64,000 nucleotides of DNA from Staphylococcus sp. M0911 (GCF_003491325.1 NZ_CP022881.1:1550001-1614000), one strand, 5' to 3'; shown: positions 51,142 to 61,364, numbered from the stretch's first letter. Translations and numbers: made by a program. Notes: generated by a model from the sequence alone, not told the origin.

Positions 51142-52509
51142 TTAGAAAGGTAAGTTCATACCTTTTAACATATTTTCCATCTGGCTTCGTTTCGCTTTCT
51201 TACCTTTACCGCCACCAGTGAATTGTTTCATCATTTTCTTCATGTCATTAAATTGCTTCATCAAACGATTGACTTCTTGTAAAGAACGTCCAGACCCTTT
51301 TGCGATACGTTTTTTACGAGAAACGTTTAACATCGCTGGATTCGCTCTTTCACTTGGTGTCATGGATTGAATAATCGCTTTAATATGATCGATTTGTTTG
51401 TCACTCATATTAAGTTGATCTAAGCCTTTCATCTTATTCATACCTGGAATCATTTTCATGATGTCGTCTAGTGGTCCAAGATTTTTAACTTGATCTAGTT
51501 GTTCTAGGAAATCATCTAATGTGAAAGACGAGTCTCTCATTTTCTTTTCTAAATCTTTAGCTTTATCTTGATCGACATCTTGTTGCGCTTTTTCAATTAA
51601 ACTTAAAACATCACCCATACCTAAAATACGGGACGCCATACGTTCTGGGTGGAATAATTCTAAACCATCAAGCTTTTCACTCATACCTACAAATTTAATT
51701 GGTTTTTGAGTTACTGAACGTATTGATAATGCAGCACCACCACGAGTGTCACCATCTAATTTAGTTAATGTCACACCCGTTACATCTAATTGTTCATCAA
51801 ATGATTGTGCAACATTAACTGCATCTTGACCAGTCATTGCATCGACAACCAACATAATTTCATCTGGTTTAGCAATTTCTTTAACTTCTTGCAATTCATT
51901 CATCAATGCTTCGTCAATATGCAAACGACCTGCTGTATCAATAATGACAAAGTCTAAATGCTCTTCTTTAGCATGTGCTAATGCATTTTGAACGATTTGT
52001 TGTGGTTTAACTTGATCTCCTTCACTATAAACTGGGACATCTAGTTGTTTACCTACTGTTTGTAACTGATCAATGGCAGCTGGACGATAAATATCTCCAG
52101 CAACTAACATTGGTTTTTTATTATATTTTTTACGCATTAAAAGTGCTAATTTACCTGCAGTTGTAGTTTTACCTGCACCTTGCAAACCAACCATCATGAC
52201 AACAGTTGGGGGCTTATTAGCCATTTTAATCGTTGAATTCTCGCCACCCATTAAATTAGTTAATTCATCTTGAACAATTTTAATAACTTGTTGTCCAGGT
52301 GTTAATGACTGCATCACATCTGAGCCTAATGCTCGTTCTGAGACAGTTTTGACGAAATCCTTTACGACTTTAAAGTTAACGTCGGCTTCTAATAACGCAA
52401 GACGAACTTCACGCATCATTGCTTTGATATCTGCTTCTGTTACTTTACCCTTGCCGCGCATTCTTTGCATAGATGCCTGTAAGCGATCCGACAATCCTTC
52501 AAATGCCAT
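51142..52509 (-). CDS. ffh: Signal recognition particle protein Ffh
   Basis: 455 residues. The N domain (1-85) is followed by the GTPase G domain with GLQGAGKTTTAGKLA (near 107), DTAGRLHIDE and TKLDGDTRGG. The Met-rich M domain (about 300-455) has the SRP-RNA-binding block GSGRSLQEVNRLMKQF. It binds signal sequences on ribosomes and docks on FtsY, encoded two genes upstream. It starts 24 nt after ylxM with GGAGG. ATG start. Confidence 0.97.
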   Translation of the reverse strand: MAFEGLSDRLQASMQRMRGKGKVTEADIKAMMREVRLALLEADVNFKVVKDFVKTVSERALGSDVMQSLTPGQQVIKIVQDELTNLMGGENSTIKMANKPPTVVMMVGLQGAGKTTTAGKLALLMRKKYNKKPMLVAGDIYRPAAIDQLQTVGKQLDVPVYSEGDQVKPQQIVQNALAHAKEEHLDFVIIDTAGRLHIDEALMNELQEVKEIAKPDEIMLVVDAMTGQDAVNVAQSFDEQLDVTGVTLTKLDGDTRGGAALSIRSVTQKPIKFVGMSEKLDGLELFHPERMASRILGMGDVLSLIEKAQQDVDQDKAKDLEKKMRDSSFTLDDFLEQLDQVKNLGPLDDIMKMIPGMNKMKGLDQLNMSDKQIDHIKAIIQSMTPSERANPAMLNVSRKKRIAKGSGRSLQEVNRLMKQFNDMKKMMKQFTGGGKGKKAKRSQMENMLKGMNLPF

Positions 52510-52533
52510 AATTATTCCCTCCTCTTTTTATCG

Positions 52534-52866
52534 CTATTCTAATTCTTCTAATTGATCTATATATTGCTTCAATAATTCTGGTTTATCAAGAGATTGTTTC
52601 ATTTGATCATAAATATCTCGTCGTTGTTCAAACCTTTTGTATAATCCTAATTTAGTTTCATAATCTTCTACTAAATCGCCAGTTCTTCTTATATTATCAT
52701 AAACTGCTTGTCTACTCACATTAAAAGTATCAGCAATTTCACTTAATGCATAATCTTGTAAGTAAAATAATTCTAAGTAGTTTCTTTGTTTATCAGTCAG
52801 CAAAGATTGATAAAAATCAAAAAGATAATTCATTCGTAGTGTTTTTACTAAATCATTTTGGCTCAT
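52534..52866 (-). CDS. ylxM: YlxM/UPF0122 helix-turn-helix protein
   Basis: 110 residues from the ATG at 52866 (GGAG 9 nt upstream), the usual UPF0122 length. A frame 5 codons longer is open without a better site. A sigma-70 region 4-like helix-turn-helix is seen ([20 protein letters not shown], about 42-61), then a coiled C-terminus rich in Gln/Asp. Family knowledge: it sits next to ffh in most Firmicutes and is linked to the SRP pathway; streptococcal YlxM modulates Ffh. It overlaps the end of ftsY by 14 bp. Confidence 0.92.
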   Translation of the reverse strand: MSQNDLVKTLRMNYLFDFYQSLLTDKQRNYLELFYLQDYALSEIADTFNVSRQAVYDNIRRTGDLVEDYETKLGLYKRFEQRRDIYDQMKQSLDKPELLKQYIDQLEELE

Positions 52867-54097
52867 GAGATGCATCTCCATTATCAGATGGAGATTCTGC
52901 TAATTCATCTGGAATCTCTTCATTTTGTTCAATCATATCAGCAAATAGTCCATAAACATAGCTTTCAGGATTGAATGGTTGTAAGTCATCTAATTTTTCA
53001 CCTAAACCTACATATTTAACAGGTATTTTAAGTTCGTTTCTGATTGCTAAAACAATACCACCTTTGGCAGTACCATCTAATTTAGTTAATACGATACCTG
53101 AAACATTCGTTACTTCTTTGAATGTACGGGCTTGTGATAATGCATTTTGACCAGTTGTAGCATCTAAGCACAGTAAAGCTTCATGAGGTGCGTCAGGAAC
53201 AGCTCTACCAATAACACGTTTTACTTTTTCTAATTCTTGCATTAAATTAGATTTATTTTGTAAACGTCCTGCAGTATCACAAATTAAAATATCTACTTGT
53301 TTATTTTTAGCGGCATTAATTGCGTCATACATCACTGCGGCTGGGTCTGAACCTTCGCTTTGACTAATAACTTCAACGCCAACTCGCTCTCCCCAAACTT
53401 TTAATTGTTCAATAGCTCCTGCTCTAAATGTATCACCTGCAGCAAGCATGACTTTTTTACCTTCCATTTTATAACGGTATGCTAATTTACCAATTGTTGT
53501 CGTTTTACCTACACCATTGACACCGACCATTAAAATAACATTTAAGCGTCCATCTTCAAGATTCATCGCTTCTGATTTATCATCTTCTTGGTGATAAATT
53601 TCTACGATTTTTTCAACAATAACTTCACGTAAATCTTCTGTTTCTTGAATGTTACGACGTTGTGCTTCAGCACGAAGTTCTTCAGTTAATTGCATTACCG
53701 TATTGAAACCTACATCGGCTGTTATTAACATTTCTTCTAAAGCTTCAAAGAATTCTTCATCGACTTTTCTATAGCGCGCAATTAAATTGTTTAACTGTTC
53801 TTGGAAGTTTTCTCTAGATTTTTCTAAACCAGCTTTAAATTTTGCACCGATTTTTTGTGCTTCTATCTCTTCAAAATCTTCAATGGAAATTAAGCCATCT
53901 TCATCAAAATCTGCTTCACTTAATTTTCTAGGTTTCTTTTTGGGTTTATCTTCTTCTTGTTCATGTTGAGATGCTTGTGGTTCATCATCCATTTGTTTAG
54001 AAGAATCATCTGAAACCTCTTCACTGGATAATTCCTTTTCTATGTCTTCTTCACTTGGTCCTGAAAATTTATCTTTTAAGCGTTTAAAAAAGCTCAT
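52853..54097 (-). CDS. ftsY: Signal recognition particle receptor FtsY
   Basis: 414 residues. The acidic, charged N-terminal A region (about 1-95) is followed by the NG domain: [15 protein letters not shown] (near 205), [23 protein letters not shown] and [12 protein letters not shown] near the end. It is the membrane-associated receptor that accepts Ffh-ribosome complexes. Its ATG overlaps the smc stop by 4 bp (ATGA), with AAGGAGG 8 nt upstream. The order rnc-smc-ftsY-ylxM-ffh is conserved in Firmicutes. Confidence 0.97.
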   Translation of the reverse strand: MSFFKRLKDKFSGPSEEDIEKELSSEEVSDDSSKQMDDEPQASQHEQEEDKPKKKPRKLSEADFDEDGLISIEDFEEIEAQKIGAKFKAGLEKSRENFQEQLNNLIARYRKVDEEFFEALEEMLITADVGFNTVMQLTEELRAEAQRRNIQETEDLREVIVEKIVEIYHQEDDKSEAMNLEDGRLNVILMVGVNGVGKTTTIGKLAYRYKMEGKKVMLAAGDTFRAGAIEQLKVWGERVGVEVISQSEGSDPAAVMYDAINAAKNKQVDILICDTAGRLQNKSNLMQELEKVKRVIGRAVPDAPHEALLCLDATTGQNALSQARTFKEVTNVSGIVLTKLDGTAKGGIVLAIRNELKIPVKYVGLGEKLDDLQPFNPESYVYGLFADMIEQNEEIPDELAESPSDNGDASHEPK

Positions 54098-57000
54098 GCT
54101 TCTTCCTCCTTCATAACCTCATCTATTGTATTTAGGTTAACACTTACTAATTTTGATACTCCTGATTCTTGCATAGTTACACCGTATAGTCGGTCTGAAA
54201 ATTCCATCGTACCTTTTCGGTGTGTAATAACTATAAATTGTGTTTGATCAGATAATTCATTGAGGTATTGTGCGTAACGAATCACATTGGCTTCATCTAA
54301 TGCCGCTTCTACCTCATCTAATATAACAAATGGTGCTGATCTTACTTTTAATATAGCAAATAATAAAGCAATTGCACTTAATGCGCGCTCTCCACCACTT
54401 AATAAAGATAAATGTTGTAGTTTTTTACCTGGGGGTTGAACAATAATATCGACACCAGCTGCTAAATAATCATCTTCTGTTAATTGTAATTCAGCTTGTC
54501 CACCACCGAATAGTTGTTTAAAGACATCACTAAAGTGACTTTGTACAGCATGGAACGTTTCTTTAAATCTGTCTTCTACTTCTTTATCCATTTCGTTGAT
54601 GATCTGTTCTAATGTTGATTTAGCTTCTCTTAAATCTGTTCTTTGTTCATTTAAAAATGTATATCGTTCATTTAATTCTTCAAATTGCTCAATCGCATTT
54701 AAATTAACTGGACCTAATTCGTCAATTGACATTTTAGTTAGTTTGACCTTTTTACGTAGCTGATCAATATCCTCATCGTTGTCATAGAGCATACGTGCAC
54801 GTTCGACAGTCAGTTGATATTCATCATTCAAATGATCAATCGCATGATTAATAAGGACATCTAATTTAGATTGATTGGCTTTAATATCTTGATAATGGTT
54901 TTCGATAGATAATAAGTCTTGATGACATTCTTGTAGCTTACTATCATTGTCTTCAATCATCTGATTTAAGTCAACTCGTCGCTGCTTCATTTCATCAAGT
55001 TGTTCATTTAATTCCGTTCGAGTTCGCTCTTTATCAGCAATTTGTGCCTTGATTTTATCAAAAGCCTGTTCACCCATCATTTCATCAGAATTAAATAATT
55101 GTATTTTTTCTTTAACTGTATCAAGTTGTTGTTCGGTACTTTGTAATTGTTTTTCTAAGCGCTCGATTTCTTGTTGTTGCCCTTTAATTCGTTCTTTAAC
55201 AACTGCAAGATCAGATTGTTTTTGATGTAAGTGTTGTTGAGTTTGGGTAGTCGTTTCTTTACCTTCTTTAGATAGCTTCGTATACTTTTCAATATCTACT
55301 TCTAATTGTTTAAGTTGAGTTTGAATTTCAGATAGATGCTGTTGTTTTTGCTCCAGTGTTGCTTTACTTTCATCACTTTGATAACCATCATTTTTTTCAA
55401 ATTCAAACTCTTCATGTTCATCTTTTAAATGTGTTTCTTGTTTCTTCAAGCGATCAAGCTCTAACTCATAGCCATGTGCTTTTTCTTTTAAGTTATTATA
55501 ACTTTGACTTAACTCAAAATATTTTTCACTTAACTTTTCAGATTGTGCTTGATGTGATTGGAACTGTTTCTCAAACTCTTGTGTCTGCTTTTGATAATTT
55601 TCTAATTGATGACGCATCGTTGTTAGCTCATCTTTTTGTGTTAAGATGCTTTTAGTTTTACGGGCGCCCCCACCAGTCATGGAACCACCTGGATTAACAA
55701 CATCGCCTTCAAGCGTCACAATTCTTGTACGATAACGTATCGATCTTGCTAATTCATTTGCATGTTTTAAATCATCTACAATAATAGTATTACCTAGTAA
55801 ATTTTCCACGATATTTTTATATTTAGAAGATACTTTCACTGCATCTGAAGCAATGTTCACAAAGCCGTCAGAAGCTTGTGCTGTCGATTTAATATCTGCA
55901 GCTAAATACCTAGGTTGAATAACATTTAAAGGCAGGAATGTGGCACGTCCTAAACTACGTTGTTTTAAAAATTGTATTGCCTGACGGCCATCTTTTTCAT
56001 CTTCTACAATGACATGTTGTAACGATGCTCCTAAAGCTGTTTCTATCGCTTGCGTTAATTGTGAAGGAACATCTATAATTTCCGCAACAGCACCGTGAAT
56101 ACCATTTAATTCTTTATCTTTAGCTTTAAGAATATGTTTAACACCATTAAAGAAGTAAGTGTAATCTTCTTCTTGAGTAGCAAGACTATCAATACGTGAT
56201 TTTAACTTTTCGTTATATCTATACGCTTGATACAATTTATTTTCGAATTCAGTTTGTAGTTGCTTCGATTCAGTTAATTGTTTTTCGACATTTTTGATTT
56301 GTTGTTCAGTTTGATGCATATCTTTCTGTACTTGTTGATATTCTTGTTCGGTATTCGAAATACTATTTTGAATATCTTTTAATTGATTAAATGCTTCAAC
56401 TAATCTGGAATCTAAACGTGATTTTTTCGCTTCGTTTTCATTGATTGTATGTTCTAAAAAGCGTATATCATTATTGACATCCGATTGTTCGGACATCAAC
56501 GTGTAATATTTATTTTTGATTTCTTCTAATTTCTCATCGTGTTGTTCGTCTGAAACATATAGCTTTGATTCTAACGTTTGTATCGTCTGATTAAGTTCTT
56601 TTTGCTTTTGTTTTAATTGGTTTAATGTTTGTACTGCTTGTTCTTTTTCAGATTTAAGGTTGTCTAATTGTGACATTAAATTATCTTGTTCTTCTTCAAA
56701 CCTAGCATTGGTTTCTGATTGATTCTTTTTTCTTTCTTCAAGCACATTAAGTTGACCAGAGTACTTTTCGAATTCTTCTGTAGCTTTTACTAGTTCATAA
56801 TTTAATCGTTCTATACTTTGATCTAGCTCTTGCCTTTGGCCTTTATACTTTTGTAATAATTGATTGATTTGACTTTGTTCAGCTTCTTTATTCGCTTGTT
56901 TCCCTTTTAAATCATTGAGTTGTTCATCTAACTGACTATTATCCTGTGTATATTGATCAATATCATGAACAGTCACAATTACGTCACTTTTTTTCATTTC

Positions 57001-57663
57001 AGATGACAGTTGTTTATATTCTTTAGCAATGGCTGCTTCTTCTTTTAAAGGTTCAACTCTTCCTTCTAAATCATAAAGAATATCTTCTACACGTGATAAA
57101 TTATCTTCAGTTTGATCTAATTTTTGCACAGATTCTGCTTTACGCTTTTTATATTTTAAAACGCCTGCTGATTCTTCAATAATTTGTCTACGATCAATTG
57201 GTTTTGCATTTAAAATCTCGTCCACTCTACCTTGAGATATGATTGAGAATGCTTCTTTACCTAAACCAGAATCTAAAAATAAATCAATGATATCTTTTAA
57301 TCGAGCGCGATCATTATTTAAATAGTATTCACTTTCGCCACTTCTATAAAGACGTCGTGTAACCTCTACCACTTCTGCATCTATTTGTAATTTTTTTGAA
57401 TGATTATCTAATTTTAATTTTACTTCTGCAAAATTTTGAGGCTTACGATGTTCAGCACCTGAAAAGATAATATCTTCCATTTTAGAACCACGAAGTGACT
57501 TCGCTGATTGCTCACCTAATACCCATTTGATTGCATCCGTAATATTACTTTTACCGCTACCATTTGGACCAACAATAGCTGTTACGCCTTTATCAAACTG
57601 CACATCAGTATGGTCTGCAAATGATTTAAATCCTACGGCGTCTATTGATTTTAAATAAACCAT
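54094..57663 (-). CDS. smc: Chromosome partition protein Smc
   Basis: 1189 residues from the ATG at 57663 (AAGGAG 6 nt upstream), matching the S. aureus size; six further codons are open without a site. The N-terminal ATPase half has Walker A GPNGSGKSN (near 32). Long Gln/Glu/Lys coiled coils flank a hinge (about 500-680, GGSMTGGGARK at its end). The C-terminal half has the signature LSGGERALSAIALLFA near 1095 and Walker B FVILDEVEAALDE. It forms the ring that condenses and separates chromosomes with ScpA/B. Confidence 0.97.
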   Translation of the reverse strand: MVYLKSIDAVGFKSFADHTDVQFDKGVTAIVGPNGSGKSNITDAIKWVLGEQSAKSLRGSKMEDIIFSGAEHRKPQNFAEVKLKLDNHSKKLQIDAEVVEVTRRLYRSGESEYYLNNDRARLKDIIDLFLDSGLGKEAFSIISQGRVDEILNAKPIDRRQIIEESAGVLKYKKRKAESVQKLDQTEDNLSRVEDILYDLEGRVEPLKEEAAIAKEYKQLSSEMKKSDVIVTVHDIDQYTQDNSQLDEQLNDLKGKQANKEAEQSQINQLLQKYKGQRQELDQSIERLNYELVKATEEFEKYSGQLNVLEERKKNQSETNARFEEEQDNLMSQLDNLKSEKEQAVQTLNQLKQKQKELNQTIQTLESKLYVSDEQHDEKLEEIKNKYYTLMSEQSDVNNDIRFLEHTINENEAKKSRLDSRLVEAFNQLKDIQNSISNTEQEYQQVQKDMHQTEQQIKNVEKQLTESKQLQTEFENKLYQAYRYNEKLKSRIDSLATQEEDYTYFFNGVKHILKAKDKELNGIHGAVAEIIDVPSQLTQAIETALGASLQHVIVEDEKDGRQAIQFLKQRSLGRATFLPLNVIQPRYLAADIKSTAQASDGFVNIASDAVKVSSKYKNIVENLLGNTIIVDDLKHANELARSIRYRTRIVTLEGDVVNPGGSMTGGGARKTKSILTQKDELTTMRHQLENYQKQTQEFEKQFQSHQAQSEKLSEKYFELSQSYNNLKEKAHGYELELDRLKKQETHLKDEHEEFEFEKNDGYQSDESKATLEQKQQHLSEIQTQLKQLEVDIEKYTKLSKEGKETTTQTQQHLHQKQSDLAVVKERIKGQQQEIERLEKQLQSTEQQLDTVKEKIQLFNSDEMMGEQAFDKIKAQIADKERTRTELNEQLDEMKQRRVDLNQMIEDNDSKLQECHQDLLSIENHYQDIKANQSKLDVLINHAIDHLNDEYQLTVERARMLYDNDEDIDQLRKKVKLTKMSIDELGPVNLNAIEQFEELNERYTFLNEQRTDLREAKSTLEQIINEMDKEVEDRFKETFHAVQSHFSDVFKQLFGGGQAELQLTEDDYLAAGVDIIVQPPGKKLQHLSLLSGGERALSAIALLFAILKVRSAPFVILDEVEAALDEANVIRYAQYLNELSDQTQFIVITHRKGTMEFSDRLYGVTMQESGVSKLVSVNLNTIDEVMKEEEA

Positions 57664-57763
57664 GTTATTCTCCTTATCCAAATCCTAGTTGATCCATATC
57701 TTTACAATCAACTTAATATATGATGCAAAGTTATTAACGTTACATCTTCCTTTAAAGTTTAAC

Positions 57764-57792
57764 CTTAATTGATCGTAATGATTTCAATTAAG
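57764..57792 (-). terminator. Hairpin between rnc and smc
   Basis: 9-bp perfect stem CTTAATTGA / TCAATTAAG, 11-nt loop, no T-run. It is more likely an mRNA processing or stability hairpin (rnc mRNA is a known RNase III target in several bacteria) than a true terminator. Confidence 0.4.
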
Positions 57793-57813
57793 ATGATTTA
57801 TTAGATTTTTTAA

Positions 57814-58545
57814 TTACTTTTTAGTCTTCATCTGTTTGTAAGCACGTTCAGCTGCCTTTTGTTCAGACTCTTTTTTAGTTTTACCTTGACCTTCTGCGAT
57901 AGCTTGCTTTTCTAAAATAACTTCTGATGTAAATAAACGATGGTGTGCTGGACCTTCTTCTTTAATTAAGCGATAAGTGACATCACCTTTATTTTGTCTG
58001 TGTACAAATTCTTGGAATTGTGTTTTAAAATCGACTACACCATCTAATTCATCATCTTCTACGTATGGGAATATAATTTTGTCAGCAAAGTCCCATACTG
58101 TATCTAATCCTTGATCTAAATATAAAGCACCAACGAATGCTTCAAATGCATCAGAAATAAGTGAAGGACGTGTTCTACCACCTGTCTTCTCTTCGCCTTT
58201 TCCTAATAAAATCAGTTCATTTAATTTTATTTTATTTGCAAATATTACAAGTGAAGGTTCACATACGATAGTTGCTCTCATCTTTGTTAAATTACCCTCT
58301 GGTAAATCTGGGTGTTTATCAAATAGATAACGTGAAACCGTCAATTCTAATACCGCATCACCTAAAAATTCTAATCTTTCATTATGGTCTAAACGATCCA
58401 TATTAAAATCATTAATAAAACTAGAATGTGAAAATGCCTGTTGATATAATTCTATATTATTATATTCAAAGCCTAGTTCATGCATTTTCTGTGCAAATTG
58501 CTCTCGAAAGTGATTAATCATTTCTGTCTTTTTATGATTGGTCAT
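57814..58545 (-). CDS. rnc: Ribonuclease III
   Basis: 243 residues from the ATG at 58545 (GAGGAGG 8 nt upstream), equal to the S. aureus length; an 18-codon extension is open but without a site. The catalytic signature is [13 protein letters not shown] (near 50-62), with [15 protein letters not shown] further on. A C-terminal dsRNA-binding domain runs from about 170 ([16 protein letters not shown]). It processes rRNA and double-stranded mRNA. It is separated from acpP by a terminator and has only about 70 bp for a promoter. Confidence 0.96.
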   Translation of the reverse strand: MTNHKKTEMINHFREQFAQKMHELGFEYNNIELYQQAFSHSSFINDFNMDRLDHNERLEFLGDAVLELTVSRYLFDKHPDLPEGNLTKMRATIVCEPSLVIFANKIKLNELILLGKGEEKTGGRTRPSLISDAFEAFVGALYLDQGLDTVWDFADKIIFPYVEDDELDGVVDFKTQFQEFVHRQNKGDVTYRLIKEEGPAHHRLFTSEVILEKQAIAEGQGKTKKESEQKAAERAYKQMKTKK

Positions 58546-58612
58546 TAAATATACCTCCTCAATTAATGATATGTTAACTCTAATTTTACGTGAAATCACA
58601 CCAAAACAAAAG

Positions 58613-58646
58613 AAAAAATCTGAGCCGACGCAATGACGACTCAGAT
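58613..58646 (-). terminator. Terminator after acpP
   Basis: Stem ATCTGAG-CG pairing with CG-CTCAGAT around a short loop, then six T on the minus strand. Confidence 0.88.
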
Positions 58647-58655
58647 ATAGGTTTA

Positions 58656-58889
58656 TTATTTTTCAAGACTATTGATATACTTAACAGCATCACCAACAGT
58701 GTTGATTTTTTCAGCTTCTTCATCTGGAATTTCAGTACCAAATTCATCTTCTAATTCCATTACTAATTCAGCGATATCAAGTGAGTCAGCGCCTAAATCA
58801 TCTTTGAAAGATGCATCTTCAGTTACTTTATCAGCATCAACACCTAAACGGTCAACGATGATATCCTTTACTTTATCGAAGTTTTCCAC
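58656..58889 (-). CDS. acpP: Acyl carrier protein
   Basis: 77 residues, very acidic. The phosphopantetheine serine is S36 in [12 protein letters not shown]. It carries growing acyl chains for fatty acid synthesis and for PlsX, which is encoded in the same cluster. The GTG start at 58889 is 7 nt after AGGAGGTG. In many Firmicutes acpP directly follows fabG; here an 820-bp repeat-filled spacer intervenes, so acpP likely depends on its own promoter. A strong terminator follows. Confidence 0.97.
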   Translation of the reverse strand: MENFDKVKDIIVDRLGVDADKVTEDASFKDDLGADSLDIAELVMELEDEFGTEIPDEEAEKINTVGDAVKYINSLEK

Positions 58890-58912
58890 GTCGATTCACC
58901 TCCTTTAAAAGC

Positions 58913-58926
58913 GTCTATCCATAGAC
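58913..58926. promoter_or_regulatory. Palindrome at the acpP transcription start
   Basis: GTCTAT / ATAGAC arms around two bases, directly downstream of a perfect -10. The position suggests an operator, but it does not resemble the FapR box. Confidence 0.35.
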
Positions 58927-58927
58927 T

Positions 58928-58956
58928 ATTATATTTTCCCATTTTAGAATATAAAA
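58928..58956 (-). promoter_or_regulatory. Candidate acpP promoter
   Basis: Minus strand: TTTTAT, 17 bp, TATAAT. The -10 is perfect, the -35 weak. About 40 bp before the GTG start. Confidence 0.5.
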
Positions 58957-58973
58957 AACAAGTAGAATTTGGT

Positions 58974-59070
58974 TGCAAGACAGAAATTCTATAGATTTCG
59001 TTGTCTTGCACCCGCAAGGTTGACTAGTTCAATCATGGCTTTTGACATGAGTGGACAGTCAACTACTGCG
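58974..59070. repeat. Composite double-hairpin repeat, copy B
   Basis: First hairpin TGCAAGACA / TGTCTTGCA with inner GAAAT/ATTTC (58974-59010). Second hairpin CGCAAGGTTGACTAG (59013-59027) opposite CAGTCAACTACTGCG (59056-59070), with an inner CATG/CATG. Same plan as 50876-50984. Confidence 0.75.
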
Positions 59071-59135
59071 TTACATAAGCTTTAGCTTGTGTGTTCATCT
59101 TCTCTTTCATTAAAATGAATAGTGTTTCTTAGGGA

Positions 59136-59224
59136 GTAATTCTTAAATCTATTTGATTTTTTAGAATTACCCCCGTAAAGGTGACTAGGTTAGTCATAAA
59201 GTGGATAACCAGTCAACTACTACG
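59136..59224. repeat. Composite double-hairpin repeat, copy C
   Basis: First hairpin GTAATTCT / AGAATTAC (59136-59170). Second CGTAAAGGTGACTAGG (59174-59189) opposite CCAGTCAACTACTACG (59209-59224). The stretch between copies B and C, and the one after C, begin with a common AGCTTTAGCT. Confidence 0.75.
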
Positions 59225-59260
59225 TAATGAGCTTTAGCTCAGGTAATCCGTTCTTTATTA

Positions 59261-59680
59261 ACCCCAACTTGCATTGCTTGTTGAATTTCTTTTTTTGAAA
59301 TTCTCTTTGTTGGGGCCCCAACCCCAACTTGCATTGCTTGTTGAATTTCTTTTTTTTGAAATTCTTTTTGTTGGGGCCCCAACCCCAACTTGCATTGCTT
59401 GTTGAATTTCTTTTTTTTGAAATTCTTTTTGTTGGGGCCCCAACCCCAACTTGCATTGCTTGTTGAATTTCTTTTTTTGAAATTCTCTTTGTTGGGGCCC
59501 CAACCCCAACTTGCATTGCTTGTTGAATTTCTTTTTTTGAAATTCTTTTTGTTGGGGCCCCAACCCCAACTTGCATTGCTTGTTGAATTTCTTTTTTTGA
59601 ATTTCTCTTTGTTGGGGCCCCATCCCCAACTTGCATTGCTTGTTGAATTTCTTTTTTTCAATTTCCATTTTTTAGGAGTT
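59261..59680. repeat. Tandem array of STAR-like elements, about 6.9 units
   Basis: Units of 60 or 61 bp start at 59261, 59321, 59382, 59443, 59503, 59563 and 59623; the last is degenerate and lacks the core. Each full unit carries ACCCCAACTTGCATTGCTTG, a GAATTTC..GAAATTC hairpin (one unit imperfect) and the core TTGTTGGGGCCCC. That core matches the published STAR consensus (TnTGTTGnGGCCCn), and cores followed by AAC complete a GTTGGGGCCCCAAC palindrome. Units 2 and 3 are 61 bp because of one extra T, which breaks any reading frame. Confidence 0.9.
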
Positions 59681-59709
59681 TGTATCATTATAGAACTGTA
59701 TGTAGTTCA

Positions 59710-60444
59710 TTACATGTACATACCGCCATTTACATGAATCGTTTGACCAGTAATGTATTTTGCTTTTTCAGAAGCTAAGAATGCAACTGTATTCGCAATA
59801 TCAGTATCTTCACCAAAACGTGCTAAAGGAATTTGACCTAACATTTGTTCTTTCAAGTCATCACTTAAAGCATCAGTCATATCGGAAACAATAAAACCAG
59901 GTGCAACAGCATTTACAGTAATTCCACGTGAAGCTAACTCACGTGCAGCAGATTTAGTTAACCCTACTACACCAGCTTTAGTAGCTACGTAGTTTGCTTG
60001 ACCTGGATTACCAACAGCGCCTACTACGCTTGATAAATTAATGATAGAGCCACTACGTTGTCTTAACATTTGTGGCGTAACCTTTTGGATACAATTGAAT
60101 ACACCTTTTAAGTTAGTATCAATCACATCATCCCATTCTTGCTCTTTCATACGCATTAATAAATTATCACGTGTTATGCCAGCATTGTTAACTAATACAT
60201 CAATAGAACCAAATTGACTTACAACTTCTTTAATCATTGCTTTTACTTCGTCACCGTTAGCAACATTCGCTTGAATCGCAAAGCTTTCGACACCTTTTTC
60301 TTTAATTTCTGATACAACTGCCTCAGCTTTATCTTGGTTACCTGCATAATTGACTGCAACATTATAACCTTCCTCAGCTAATTGAATTGCTATACTACGA
60401 CCAATACCTCGTGAAGCACCTGTTACTAAAGCATTTTTAGCCAT
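59710..60444 (-). CDS. fabG: 3-oxoacyl-[acyl-carrier-protein] reductase
   Basis: 244 residues, short-chain dehydrogenase fold. NADPH motif TGASRGIG (8-15), NNAG (86-89), catalytic Ser near 139, Tyr152 and Lys156 (YVATK). It does the first reduction in each round of fatty acid elongation. Its ATG overlaps the fabD stop by one base (TAATG). Its end is followed within about 30 bp by the repeat array, unlike the compact spacing upstream. Confidence 0.97.
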   Translation of the reverse strand: MAKNALVTGASRGIGRSIAIQLAEEGYNVAVNYAGNQDKAEAVVSEIKEKGVESFAIQANVANGDEVKAMIKEVVSQFGSIDVLVNNAGITRDNLLMRMKEQEWDDVIDTNLKGVFNCIQKVTPQMLRQRSGSIINLSSVVGAVGNPGQANYVATKAGVVGLTKSAARELASRGITVNAVAPGFIVSDMTDALSDDLKEQMLGQIPLARFGEDTDIANTVAFLASEKAKYITGQTIHVNGGMYM

Positions 60445-61364
60445 TATTCATTCCATCCTTTCACATCTTCTAGTGTTTGAATTGATGTTAATTTTACGTC
60501 TCTGTTAATTTTTTTAATTAAACCAGATAATACTTTTCCTGGACCAATTTCAATAAAGTGATCGACACCTTGTTCAATTAACCATTCAGTTGATTTGATA
60601 AATTGAACTGGAGAGTATAGTTGTTTTACCATATGGTATTTGATAACCTCTGCATCAGTTTCACCTTCAGCATTATAATTTTGAACGACCGGGAACTTTG
60701 CATCATGCCATTCAAATTGATTAATATATGCCGCAAAATCTTCTTCTATAACATTCATCATTGAAGAATGGAAAGGACCTGACACAGCTAATGGTAATAC
60801 ACGTTTCGCTCCTAATGATTTACCTTTTTCAACTAATTCATCAATTAATGTTTTATGACCTGAAACTACGATTTGACCAGGTGAATTAATATTTGCCGGT
60901 TCAATTAATTGATCTTCTGTTGATAGTTCTTTACAAATTTTATCTACTTCGTCAAAATCTAAATCTAAAACAGCAGCCATACTACCTACACCATTAGGGA
61001 ATGCTTGAGCCATAAGTTCACCACGTTTACGAACAATCTTCACGGCATCTTCAAATGATAAAACACCGCTTGCCACTAAACTTGAATACTCGCCTAAACT
61101 ATGACCCATAGTATAATCTGCATCGATATGATTTAACGCTTCTAATAATGCAACACTGTGCGTTAATAAAGCTGGTTGTGTATTTTCAGTTTCACCTAAT
61201 TTACCTTCTTCATCTGTAAACATTGTTTCTAATAAATCAAAATCTACTGATTCTTGTGCTGTGTTTAATACTGCAGTAGCTTTTTCATCTACATTATATA
61301 AATCTTGTGCCATTCCCACTTTTTGTGCACCTTGACCTGGGAAAATGATCGCTGTTTTACCCAT
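60444..61364 (-). CDS. fabD: Malonyl-CoA:ACP transacylase
   Basis: 306 residues from the ATG at 61364. A GTG three codons earlier is in frame, but AGGTGG is best placed for the ATG, and S. aureus FabD begins at this point. Motifs: [13 protein letters not shown] (8-20), the nucleophile S89 in GHSLGEY and H near 198 in SGPFHSS. It loads malonyl groups on ACP. It overlaps the plsX stop by 8 bp (ATGGGTAA). Confidence 0.96.
   Translation of the reverse strand: MGKTAIIFPGQGAQKVGMAQDLYNVDEKATAVLNTAQESVDFDLLETMFTDEEGKLGETENTQPALLTHSVALLEALNHIDADYTMGHSLGEYSSLVASGVLSFEDAVKIVRKRGELMAQAFPNGVGSMAAVLDLDFDEVDKICKELSTEDQLIEPANINSPGQIVVSGHKTLIDELVEKGKSLGAKRVLPLAVSGPFHSSMMNVIEEDFAAYINQFEWHDAKFPVVQNYNAEGETDAEVIKYHMVKQLYSPVQFIKSTEWLIEQGVDHFIEIGPGKVLSGLIKKINRDVKLTSIQTLEDVKGWNE

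Noticed and set aside
59220..59737. Overlapping long open frames on both strands (115-149 codons) with repetitive protein sequence
   Set aside because: They are produced by the 60-bp repeat unit being divisible by three. They lack ribosome-binding sites, exist in several frames at once, and cross 61-bp units that would shift any real frame.
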